Assembly: GCF_014855515.1 (NCBI RefSeq)
Contig: NZ_JACYFK010000002.1
Span: forward strand, 186,001-250,000
Length of the DNA stretch: 64,000 nucleotides
Source of the DNA: Euzebyella marina
Lineage (GTDB): Bacteria; Bacteroidota; Bacteroidia; Flavobacteriales; Flavobacteriaceae
Direction of reading: 5' to 3'
Within the stretch, counting starts at the first letter, position 1. Every line of letters begins with the position of its first letter. The notes under the pieces were generated by a model. That model saw only the letters and a list, made by a program, of their open reading frames with translations, ran no database searches and had not been told where the DNA came from. This document shows, one piece after another, positions 16,652 to 24,668 of the stretch. Made by a program: the position numbers and the translations under genes.

Positions 16652-18418
16652 CTAGTCCAAATCAATCTCAATTTTTTTATTCAGTGTTTCCGACAAAATT
16701 GCAAATAGTTCATCGGGATTAAAGGGTTTGGTAATTAGTCCGTTGATACCAAATTTCAGAAGGTCGGTTTTTATGGCAGTAGATGTGGAGGCTGATAAAG
16801 CAAAAATAGGAACTTTTCGAGTGTAGGGCCTATCTAATTTTCTTATAGCCAAACTGGCGTTATATCCGTCCATAACAGGCATTTGAAGGTCCATTAAAAT
16901 TAAGTCATATTCATTCGAAGCCGCTTTTTCCACGGCAATTTTACCATTAGTGGCAATATCAAAGCCGACTCCCCATTTTTTCAAAAACTTTTCGACCACC
17001 AAAAGGTTGATTCGATTATCATCGACCACTAAAAAGCGTCGACCGAACAAGCTTGACTGGTCTGGGGTATCTTTCTCGTGCAACTCATCTTCGAAAAGTG
17101 AGGCAATAGGGTTGCCTTTCTTCAATTTCACTTCAAAGCTGAATGAAGAGCCAGTGCCAAAAGTGCTCTCCACTTTGAGCGATGTGCCCATCAGTTCCAA
17201 TAATTTTTGACATATGGCCAAACCGAGGCCTGTACCCCCATAAAGACGCGTAGTACTAGGGTTCGCTTCGGCGAAAGATTCAAAGATTTTTTCAATCTTG
17301 TCATCGGGTATGCCTATACCCGTATCGATTACGGTAAAAGATAGTTTTGAATCATCTTCCGATTCTTCAACGACTTTAATTTTGAGATTTACTTGACCCT
17401 TTTCGGTAAACTTAATGGCATTACTCACCAGATTGGTCAAGACTTGTGATAGACGCGTGCTATCACCGATTATAGAGTCTTGCAATAAGGCATCCTTTTC
17501 TATTTTAAAGGATATTCCTTTTTTGGATGCTATGTTACTGAAGATGCTTTCAACAGTTGTCAATACCTGTTTTAAACTAAAATTGGCTTCTTCTAAATGA
17601 AGTGAACCAGAAGCAATCTTATCATAATCAAGAATATCGTTCACAACCCCCAGAAGATGCTCGGAAGAATACTTAAGTGTTTCCAGGTTTTCAATTTGTT
17701 CTTGCTTGGGATCTTCGATCAAAAGTAAATGGGCGATACCGATGACGGCATTTAACGGAGTTCTGATTTCATGCGACATGGTAGAAAGAAACTCTCCCTT
17801 TGCCTTATTGGCCTTGATTTCTTTTTCCCGCGATTTAATGAGCTGCAATTCGGTTCGCTTAAGATTGGTAATATTGGCAATAGTACCGATATAACCGTCA
17901 ATGGTGCCTAAATCAGATTTAATACAATTGATGGTAAACTTCAGCCAAATCTTCTTACCGTTTCTATCAAGTGATTCCAGGGTTTTGCTAAATGTATTTG
18001 TTTCAGGACTTTCTAGATTGATTAAGTTTAAAAATGGCTTCCCTTTCGTATTTTTCAAACATTCCCCAACGGGTTTGCCGAGGGTTTCTTTTACCGGTTG
18101 TCCGGTGAGTTCTTCCCAGGCATTGTTCAGATAAGACCAATTTCCGTTAAGGTCGATTTCAAAAATTACATCTTTGATATTGCTGGCCACTTTGTTCAAT
18201 TGGCCCTTTACCTCCTTTACATTATTTTTTAGCTGTTGGTTTCTTAAGAAAAGTTCTTTTGAGCTTTCTTCCAATATTGATTCGGCATGTTGCATGTCAA
18301 AATCGAAAAGACGATAGCTATCATCTACCATTTTTAAAAACGGGGCGAGTTGTTCTAGCTGTTTAGAATCAAGTTGGGCCGACTGCAGTTGTCTGCGTAA
18401 TTTGTGATGGTACTTCAT
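16652..18418 (-). CDS. PAS hybrid sensor histidine kinase (PAS-HisKA-HATPase-REC)
   Basis: 588 residues from the ATG at 18418, which overlaps the upstream FIST gene stop in an ATGA; a longer frame to 18442 exists but the overlap start is preferred. Order: N-terminal helical/coiled region (~1-75), PAS (~80-190; VIFEIDLNGNWSYLN, IWLKFTINC, IGTIANITN), HisKA with phospho-acceptor H216 in MSHEIRTPLNAV, HATPase_c (NAIKFTEKGQV, DTGIGIPDDKIEKIFE, GGTGLGLAI) and a C-terminal receiver with D510 in LMDLQMPVMDG. No membrane helix, so cytoplasmic. No separate output regulator is adjacent, so phosphotransfer partner is unknown. The FIST protein is its likely sensory partner. Confidence 0.93.
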   Translation of the reverse strand: MKYHHKLRRQLQSAQLDSKQLEQLAPFLKMVDDSYRLFDFDMQHAESILEESSKELFLRNQQLKNNVKEVKGQLNKVASNIKDVIFEIDLNGNWSYLNNAWEELTGQPVKETLGKPVGECLKNTKGKPFLNLINLESPETNTFSKTLESLDRNGKKIWLKFTINCIKSDLGTIDGYIGTIANITNLKRTELQLIKSREKEIKANKAKGEFLSTMSHEIRTPLNAVIGIAHLLLIEDPKQEQIENLETLKYSSEHLLGVVNDILDYDKIASGSLHLEEANFSLKQVLTTVESIFSNIASKKGISFKIEKDALLQDSIIGDSTRLSQVLTNLVSNAIKFTEKGQVNLKIKVVEESEDDSKLSFTVIDTGIGIPDDKIEKIFESFAEANPSTTRLYGGTGLGLAICQKLLELMGTSLKVESTFGTGSSFSFEVKLKKGNPIASLFEDELHEKDTPDQSSLFGRRFLVVDDNRINLLVVEKFLKKWGVGFDIATNGKIAVEKAASNEYDLILMDLQMPVMDGYNASLAIRKLDRPYTRKVPIFALSASTSTAIKTDLLKFGINGLITKPFNPDELFAILSETLNKKIEIDLD

Positions 18419-19548
18419 GATTCTGAAAATGTGGTGATGCACATGGTCAAGTTGTGTAGTGAGGTGGTTTTATATCCGTAAAACGGAGATATTTCACCGT
18501 ATGAGTAAAAGCCAATGGACTTTGTGTGTTCAGGAAACTGGTCCATGACGGCCACAATTTCATCTGAAACCAAATCGCCCATTACTTTTCGTCTTCCCGC
18601 GCAGCTGATCAAAATGGCCAGCTGGTGGTCGTTGTCGTTGCGTTCTATAATTGTTTTGGCCGAAGTTTCGGCCCCGTAAATCAATCGATCGATATTGCCC
18701 CTCATTATTCTAACGTAAGAGCCTTCAGGTATTTCTTCTGACATAATGAGACTTTTTTCGTCTTCATCAACCGATAATAAGGCCCTTATTACCGGATTGG
18801 TATGCTGTTCGTTACGAACTTTGATTGGGTATTTAAACCCTTCGTTATCAACATCGTTAAAGATATTTGATGGAATTCGGGATTTGTAAAAATCAAGTGC
18901 AGGGCGTCCGTCTACTTCTAAAATCCTGTTATTGGAAGATTTGGTTACTAAGCATTCCACGCCATAGCTGTCCCATCCTCCTCGAGCATTGTAATTGACC
19001 TGAAGTGAATCACCATAAAGACCCAGGGCAACAATTCTATTGCGTTTGAGTTCACCATTTTCGATGATAAAATTAGAATCGATATAAGTACTTCTACCCG
19101 CTAAACCACCGGTAACTCCTATTTCACCTTTCAAGTTGTCGCTCAGACCTTTGAGTAAATCGGAAGCGCTAAGGGTCTGAACATCTGAGAGAATAAAAAG
19201 ATGCTTAAGGTTACTTTGATCGATATCGTTGGCAAAACTTTTACCGGTAGCATAAATCTCGTCCGCTTCGGCGGGCAAATCAACACCATATAGTTGGATT
19301 TTGGTAGACTCAAAATGAACGGCAGCTAGCGCTATGGTACCATCAACGACCTCACGGCCGATAATTTCTCCTACCGTAGTGCCACCTATAATTATAGCTC
19401 TCGGATATCTTTTTGTTATCTCAGTTAAAGATTCCTCAACTCCCTCGTAGGATAGCGAGACAAAAAGAAACACCACATCCGGTTCAAAAGAGAGCTCGAG
19501 ATGGGCTATGTCACTTTTAGTCGTGATTTGTCTTCTAAAAATTTTCAT
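18415..19548 (-). CDS. FIST-domain sensory protein (FIST_N/FIST_C)
   Basis: 377 residues from ATG 19548 (MKIFRRQITTKSD); the open frame to 19581 adds 11 unlikely residues. N-terminal FIST_N features: VFLFVSLSYEGVEESL, RAIIIGGTTVGEIIGREV and the GVTGGLAGR core; C-terminal FIST_C features: GWDSYGVE, SCAGRRKVMGD and a GFYSYGEISPF ending characteristic of the family. FIST domains are thought to bind small ligands such as amino acids and to pair with signalling proteins. The four-base overlap with the hybrid kinase gene indicates translational coupling and a two-protein sensor. No membrane segment; cytoplasmic. Ligand unknown. Confidence 0.92.
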   Translation of the reverse strand: MKIFRRQITTKSDIAHLELSFEPDVVFLFVSLSYEGVEESLTEITKRYPRAIIIGGTTVGEIIGREVVDGTIALAAVHFESTKIQLYGVDLPAEADEIYATGKSFANDIDQSNLKHLFILSDVQTLSASDLLKGLSDNLKGEIGVTGGLAGRSTYIDSNFIIENGELKRNRIVALGLYGDSLQVNYNARGGWDSYGVECLVTKSSNNRILEVDGRPALDFYKSRIPSNIFNDVDNEGFKYPIKVRNEQHTNPVIRALLSVDEDEKSLIMSEEIPEGSYVRIMRGNIDRLIYGAETSAKTIIERNDNDHQLAILISCAGRRKVMGDLVSDEIVAVMDQFPEHTKSIGFYSYGEISPFYGYKTTSLHNLTMCITTFSES

Positions 19549-19648
19549 TGATATATGTAAGAAAAAGTTTACACACATCATTAACGAAAAAAAGTCTTAA
19601 TTCATATATAGAAACAGTATAGTTATCAAGACTAAGGTAGTAGTAGAC

Positions 19649-19685
19649 AAAAAAACAGCCATCAAATCAATGATAGCCGTTTTTT
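19649..19685 (-). terminator. terminator of the leu operon
   Basis: On the minus strand the arms CGGCTATCA and TGATGGCTG (19664-19656 side) pair with G-U wobbles and are followed by a T-run. It lies about 35 bases past the leuB stop; the plus-strand side also has a T-run, so it may serve both directions. Confidence 0.75.
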
Positions 19686-19717
19686 ATATTCTCGGTCTGT
19701 AAGACCTAAAAAATGTA

Positions 19718-20773
19718 TTAAATATTGCTAGCCAACCAGTCACCGACCTCACTAGTCTTGTATGATTTACCTCCTTCGGACAAATCTTCGGTAACAACCC
19801 CTTCGGAAAGGGATTTATTTACAACACGACGTATATCATCGGCCTCTTGTTGTAAACCTAAATCTTCAAACATCATGGCTGCTGAAAGCACGGTAGCTAA
19901 AGGGTTCGCAATGTCTTTACCGGCAGCTTGAGGATAAGAACCGTGAATAGGTTCGTATAGGGAAACCTCACTACCAACGGAGGCAGATGGCATTAATCCC
20001 ATCGATCCCGATATCACGGAAGCCTCATCGGTTAAGATATCTCCGAACAAATTCTCAGTGATGATTACGTCATAGGCTTTAGGCCATTGGACCAATCTCA
20101 TCGCGACTGCATCAACAAATTCATAAGAAACTTCTACCTCAGGATAATCTTTCTCCATAGCTTGTACGGTCTCTCTCCATAGGCGAGAAGATTCCAGCAC
20201 ATTGGCTTTATCGACACAGCACAATTTTTTTCCTCTGGCCATCGCCATTTCAAACCCTTTTTTTGCCAAACGCTGAATTTCAGCACGCGTGTAGGTCATC
20301 GTATCATATGCTGTATTGCCATCATCTTCGCGCCCGCGTTTACCAAAATAAACCCCACCGGTCAATTCTCTAAGAATAATAAGGTCGGTTCCTTCAATTC
20401 TGTCTCTTTTCAAAGGAGACTTATCTATTAAAGAAGGAAAAGTAAAGGTTGGTCTTACGTTTGCGAAGAGCCCTAGTTTTTGACGCATTTTCAACAAGCC
20501 TTGCTCGGGACGTACTTTGGCAGAAGGATCATTGTCAAAACGAGGGTGCCCTATAGCACCGAAAAGAACGGCATCGGCACTGGCACATACTTCATGCGTA
20601 TCATCAGGATAAGGTTCACCTACCGCATCAATTGCTGCAGCTCCGGTCAAAGCGGGCTTCCAAGCAATTTCATGTTCGTACTTAGTTGCGATGGCGTCGC
20701 ATACTTTCACCGCTTGATCAATAACTTCAGGGCCGATTCCATCTCCGGCCAAAAGGGCAATATTTAGTTTCAT
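19718..20773 (-). CDS. leuB: 3-isopropylmalate dehydrogenase
   Basis: 351 residues. NAD-dependent oxidative decarboxylation of 3-isopropylmalate to 2-oxoisocaproate, third specific step of leucine synthesis. Family signatures: LAGDGIGPEV at the N-terminus, LLKMRQKLGLFANVRP (substrate loop), RELTGGVYFG, DKANVLESSRLWR, the metal-binding NLFGDILTDEASVISGSMGLMPSA and YEPIHGSYPQAAGKDIANP. Full length. Last gene of leuC-leuD-leuA-leuB, 69 bases after leuA and followed by a terminator. Cytoplasmic. Confidence 0.97.
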   Translation of the reverse strand: MKLNIALLAGDGIGPEVIDQAVKVCDAIATKYEHEIAWKPALTGAAAIDAVGEPYPDDTHEVCASADAVLFGAIGHPRFDNDPSAKVRPEQGLLKMRQKLGLFANVRPTFTFPSLIDKSPLKRDRIEGTDLIILRELTGGVYFGKRGREDDGNTAYDTMTYTRAEIQRLAKKGFEMAMARGKKLCCVDKANVLESSRLWRETVQAMEKDYPEVEVSYEFVDAVAMRLVQWPKAYDVIITENLFGDILTDEASVISGSMGLMPSASVGSEVSLYEPIHGSYPQAAGKDIANPLATVLSAAMMFEDLGLQQEADDIRRVVNKSLSEGVVTEDLSEGGKSYKTSEVGDWLASNI

Positions 20774-20842
20774 TTATATGATTTTCAAATTCAAGTTGAC
20801 TTTGGCATTTAGCTTTTAAGCCATAACCAATCGCACAACGTT

Positions 20843-22354
20843 TTAAATTATGTTCAACATTTTTTCGGTAGCCTTTATGGCCGAAACCGTTTGGTCAGAA
20901 TCGAGACCTCTCGAGGTGAATTCTTTTCCATTGAAATCCCAAGTAATAATGGTTTCGCAAAGGGCATCTGAATTACTTCCGGGAGGTATTCTAACGGCGT
21001 AGTCTACCAATTTGGGCAATTCCATTTTGCGGCCATGATAAATTTTACGCAAGGCATTCATAAAGGCATCATATTGCCCATCTCCGGAAGCGATTTCCTC
21101 ATGAATTTTCCCATCTATTTCCAAAGATAGGGTAGTGGATGGTCTTAAACCTTTTGAGTGTGTAAGCACATAAGATTTTACAAACACCTTTTGATGATAA
21201 TCGGTATCCAACACATCGGAAATGATGTAAGGTAGATCCTCTTTGGTGACCTTTTCTTTTTTATCGCCGAGTTCAATTATTCGGGCGGTAACTTTTTTCA
21301 GTTCTTCATCATTGAGAGTAAGGCCCAATTCCAAAAGGTTCTTTTGAATATTGGCTTTCCCCGACATTTTGCCCAATGCATATTTTCGCTTTCTGCCAAA
21401 GCGCTCAGGCATTAGATCACTGAAATAGAGATTCTTTTTATTGTCTCCATCCGCATGTATTCCAGCAGTTTGAGTGAATACATTTTCACCAACAATAGGT
21501 TTGTTGGCAGGTATGCCCACCCCGGTAAATGCCGAAACCAATTTGCTTACCTTATAAAGTGCTTTTTCATTTACTTCAATGGAGACGTCAGGTAAAAAGT
21601 CGTTTATTACCGCAATAGCACTGGCCATGGGTGCATTACCGGCTCGTTCACCCATTCCGTTAACGGTTAGATGCAAACCGTGACAGCCTGCCTTAACAGC
21701 TTCCATGATATTGGCAACCCCTAAATCATAGTCGTTATGACCATGAAAATCGATATGCATATTAGGAAACCTTGATATAATCTCTGTTAGATAATCAGAA
21801 ACTTCATTATGGGTCAAGATGCCCAAGGTGTCCGGTAGCAGTACTCTTTTAACCGGCTGAGATGATAGAAAATCAAGAAAAGCGAATACATACTCTTTTG
21901 AGTTGCGCATTCCATTACTCCAATCCTCTAAATAAATATTATTGATAAAGCCTCTATCGGATGCTTTTTTGAAAGTTTCCGCAATCTCGCCGAAATGTTG
22001 TTCGGGAGTCTTCTTTAACTGATATTTGAGGTGATTAATAGACCCTTTCGTTAAAAGGTTCTGAGATTTGGCACCTGCATTCTCCATCCAATCCAAAGAA
22101 ACACCACCATCAACAAATGTCAGTACCTCGACACGGTCAAGATAGTTTTGTTCGTCGGCCCAACGTGTTATCTGCTTTACGGCCTCTAACTCTCCCTCAG
22201 AAACCCTAGCGGAAGCCACCTCTATTCGGTCGACCTTCAGCTCATCCAACAACAACTTTGCCAAGGTAAGTTTTTCTGAAGCGGTAAATGATACACCAGA
22301 AGTTTGCTCGCCATCGCGTAGCGTGGTGTCCATTATTTCCAGCTGTCTTTTCAT
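20843..22354 (-). CDS. leuA: 2-isopropylmalate synthase-type enzyme (LeuA / citramalate synthase family)
   Basis: 503 residues. HMGL-like catalytic TIM barrel with MDTTLRDGEQTSGVSF (metal Asp and catalytic Arg), LLPDTLGILT, DFHGHNDYDLGVAN (metal His-x-His) and TVNGMGERAGNAP; then a communicating region (GVGIPANKPIVGENVF, QTAGIHADG) and a C-terminal LeuA_dimer-type regulatory domain (~residues 380-500; PGSNSDA, TVSAIKATEKMLN). Being inside a leuCD-leuB operon favours 2-isopropylmalate synthase (acetyl-CoA plus 2-oxoisovalerate). The short spacing and sequence style are also like (R)-citramalate synthases, which share all these motifs; the ilvA gene in the same window makes a citramalate route unnecessary. 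Family certain, substrate choice inferred. Confidence 0.85.
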   Translation of the reverse strand: MKRQLEIMDTTLRDGEQTSGVSFTASEKLTLAKLLLDELKVDRIEVASARVSEGELEAVKQITRWADEQNYLDRVEVLTFVDGGVSLDWMENAGAKSQNLLTKGSINHLKYQLKKTPEQHFGEIAETFKKASDRGFINNIYLEDWSNGMRNSKEYVFAFLDFLSSQPVKRVLLPDTLGILTHNEVSDYLTEIISRFPNMHIDFHGHNDYDLGVANIMEAVKAGCHGLHLTVNGMGERAGNAPMASAIAVINDFLPDVSIEVNEKALYKVSKLVSAFTGVGIPANKPIVGENVFTQTAGIHADGDNKKNLYFSDLMPERFGRKRKYALGKMSGKANIQKNLLELGLTLNDEELKKVTARIIELGDKKEKVTKEDLPYIISDVLDTDYHQKVFVKSYVLTHSKGLRPSTTLSLEIDGKIHEEIASGDGQYDAFMNALRKIYHGRKMELPKLVDYAVRIPPGSNSDALCETIITWDFNGKEFTSRGLDSDQTVSAIKATEKMLNII

Positions 22355-22402
22355 TTCTACCCTAAGGTTATAGCGTTCCTTTTTTAATTCAAGGATTTTG
22401 AA

Positions 22403-22428
22403 GGCCCTAGTTAGAAAAAACTGGGGCC
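22403..22428. repeat. intercistronic hairpin between leuD and leuA
   Basis: GGCCCTAGTT (22403-22412) pairs with AACTGGGGCC (22419-22428) except for one T-G position. A T-run follows only on the plus strand, where there is no gene to terminate; on the minus strand (operon direction) no T-run follows, so an mRNA processing or stability role is more likely. Confidence 0.5.
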
Positions 22429-22435
22429 GATTTTT

Positions 22436-23032
22436 TTAGATAGGTCTGTTCTCTGCGAATTCTTGAATATCTTTCTTGATGTTCAAAAGGTAATCGATAT
22501 CGTCGAATCCGTTGGTCATATTGCCTTTTTTATAGGTGTTGATATCAAATGATTCGCTTTCACCCGTTGCCAAAATGGTTACTTTTTGTTCAGGAAGGTT
22601 CACTTCAAACTTGGCTTTTGGGTCTTTTTCAATTTCACCAAAAATCTTCTGAAGGAATTCAGCACTTACCTGAACCGGTAATACCCCGATATTAAGACAG
22701 TTGTTTCTGAAAATGTCGGCAAAAAAGCTTGAAATTACACAGCGAAAACCATAGTCGTAGACTGCCCAAGCCGCATGCTCTCTTGAGGAGCCCGAACCGA
22801 AGTTTTTACCGCCTACTAAAATTTCGCCCCCATAAATAGGATTGTTAAGAATAAAATCTTCCTTAGGGGTATTATCTTGATTATATCTCCAATCGCGAAA
22901 AAGGTTATCGCCAAAGCCTTTACGTTCGGTAGCCTTTAGAAAGCGAGCAGGAATTATTTGATCGGTATCTACATTTTCAATTGGTAAGGGTACCGCTGTA
23001 GAAGTCAATATATTGAATTTATCGTATGCCAT
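22436..23032 (-). CDS. leuD: 3-isopropylmalate dehydratase small subunit
   Basis: 198 residues. Swivel (aconitase C-terminal) domain that completes the active site of LeuC. Family motifs: PLPIENVDTDQIIPARFLK at the N-terminus, the substrate loop NFGSGSSREHAAWA, and SSFFADIFRNNCLNIGVLP. Isomerises 2- to 3-isopropylmalate together with LeuC, which is 61 bases upstream. Normal length for the bacterial small subunit (~200). Cytoplasmic. Confidence 0.97.
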   Translation of the reverse strand: MAYDKFNILTSTAVPLPIENVDTDQIIPARFLKATERKGFGDNLFRDWRYNQDNTPKEDFILNNPIYGGEILVGGKNFGSGSSREHAAWAVYDYGFRCVISSFFADIFRNNCLNIGVLPVQVSAEFLQKIFGEIEKDPKAKFEVNLPEQKVTILATGESESFDINTYKKGNMTNGFDDIDYLLNIKKDIQEFAENRPI

Positions 23033-23069
23033 CTTTTTGTTCTTTGAAATTTAATAAATGGTAGGTATG

Positions 23070-23096
23070 AAAAAATGAGCCCAAAGCTCTTTTTTA
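23070..23096 (-). terminator. possible weak internal terminator between leuC and leuD
   Basis: Minus-strand GAGC (23089-23086) and GCTC (23080-23077) form a short stem flanked by A-run and T-run that can lengthen it with A-T pairs, then TTTTT. Short GC core, so termination would be partial at most; could set the LeuC:LeuD ratio. Confidence 0.35.
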
Positions 23097-24512
23097 ACCG
23101 GCTACCACTTCTTGCATTAGTTCTCTAGGATCAGTGACTTTTCCGGTTACAGCAGCCGCAGCGGCCACCAACGGGCTGGCCAATAAGGTTCTTGAACCTG
23201 GGCCTTGTCTTCCTTCAAAGTTTCTGTTCGAGGTACTCACCGCTAGTTTGCCCGCCGGAATTTTATCATCGTTCATGGCCAAACACGCAGAACAGCCGGG
23301 TTCGCGAAGCTCAAAACCTGCTTCTGTGAAAATATCCAAAAGTCCTTCCTCCTTAATGGCAGCTTCTACCTTATGGCTACCAGGAACCAACCAAGCGGTA
23401 ACATTATCCGCCTTTTTTCTTCCTTTTACAACGGAAGCAAAAGCCCTAAAGTCTTCAATTCGACCATTGGTACAACTACCGATAAATACAAAATCTATTG
23501 GCTTGCCGATCATCGCATCGCCCTCGCCGAATTGCATGTACTGCAAAGACTTTTTGTAACTTGAAGCAGCGCCCTGCGTTTCATCGTAGTTAGGAATGGA
23601 TTTACTGATACCCATACCCATACCCGGATTGGTACCATAAGTGATCATCGGCTCGATGGCAGAACCATCAAAAGTCAGTTCTTTATCAAAAATAGAATCG
23701 TCATCGGTATATAAAGTTTCCCAATAGGTCATCGCCTTATCCCAAGCAGAACCGGTAGGAGCAAATTCACGGCCTTTGATATACTCGAATGTTTTTTCAT
23801 CAGGAGCAATCATTCCGCCGCGGGCACCCATTTCTATACTAAGGTTACAGACGGTCATACGACCTTCCATACTCATATTTTTAAACACATCGCCCGCGTA
23901 TTCGACAAAATAGCCCGTTGCACCCGAAGTGGTCAATTGTGAAATAATAAAAAGAGCCACATCTTTAGGTGTTACGCCATATTGCAGTTCACCAGTGATG
24001 TTGATACGCATTCTTTTAGGCTTTGGCTGCATAATACATTGAGTGGCCAGAACCATCTCAACTTCTGAAGTACCGATACCAAAAGCGATAGCGCCAAAAG
24101 CACCATGTGTAGAAGTATGTGAGTCACCACAGACAATGGTAGCCCCAGGAACCGTTATGCCGTACTCCGGACCGACTACGTGAACAATGCCGTTCTTTTC
24201 ATGACCCAGACCCCAATAAGAAATACCATGCTCATTGGCATTGGCTTCCAACATTTTTAACTGATTCGCCGATAATGGGTCGGCCACAGGAAGGTGTTGG
24301 TTGATGGTTGGGGTGTTATGATCGGCCGTCGCGAATGTTTTTTCAGGATGCATCACCCCAATGTTGCGATTTTTCAACCCGAGAAAAGCAACTGGACTCG
24401 TTACCTCGTGAACCATATGACGGTCAATGAACAGCACATCTGGCCCGTTTTCTATTTGGTGGACTACATGAGAATCCCACACTTTATCGAACAATGTCTT
24501 TTTAGCACTCAT
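23094..24512 (-). CDS. leuC: 3-isopropylmalate dehydratase large subunit
   Basis: 472 residues. Aconitase-superfamily [4Fe-4S] enzyme. The cluster cysteines are in FIGSCTNGR and the pair in [37 protein letters not shown] and the C-terminal [12 protein letters not shown] are diagnostic. Acts with LeuD in leucine synthesis. First gene of the minus-strand leu operon, with a candidate promoter just upstream. No Leu-rich leader peptide is visible in the 156 bases between it and recG, unlike the ilv operon. Confidence 0.97.
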   Translation of the reverse strand: MSAKKTLFDKVWDSHVVHQIENGPDVLFIDRHMVHEVTSPVAFLGLKNRNIGVMHPEKTFATADHNTPTINQHLPVADPLSANQLKMLEANANEHGISYWGLGHEKNGIVHVVGPEYGITVPGATIVCGDSHTSTHGAFGAIAFGIGTSEVEMVLATQCIMQPKPKRMRINITGELQYGVTPKDVALFIISQLTTSGATGYFVEYAGDVFKNMSMEGRMTVCNLSIEMGARGGMIAPDEKTFEYIKGREFAPTGSAWDKAMTYWETLYTDDDSIFDKELTFDGSAIEPMITYGTNPGMGMGISKSIPNYDETQGAASSYKKSLQYMQFGEGDAMIGKPIDFVFIGSCTNGRIEDFRAFASVVKGRKKADNVTAWLVPGSHKVEAAIKEEGLLDIFTEAGFELREPGCSACLAMNDDKIPAGKLAVSTSNRNFEGRQGPGSRTLLASPLVAAAAAVTGKVTDPRELMQEVVAG

Positions 24513-24533
24513 AATCTTTCAATTCTAAGCTAA

Positions 24534-24565
24534 CAAAACTAGTGAAACATGAAGATTTTAAGAAA
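24534..24565 (-). promoter_or_regulatory. candidate promoter of the leu operon
   Basis: On the minus strand TAGTTTTG (24541-24534) matches TAnnTTTG, with TTTC (24565-24562) 20 bases upstream as an imperfect -33. Predicted start near 24528, about 16 bases before leuC. Confidence 0.45.
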
Positions 24566-24668
24566 TTATTACATTTTAAAATTACGATGTTCAACCCTCA
24601 AATTAGCATTCTTCGGTTCGGTTTTTACAATGATGTTTAAAAATAAAAAACAGAACTAAAAGAGGTGT

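Noticed and set aside
24513-24668. Leucine-rich leader peptide before leuC
   Set aside because: Searched by eye on the minus strand; no short ORF with Leu runs or terminator pair seen.
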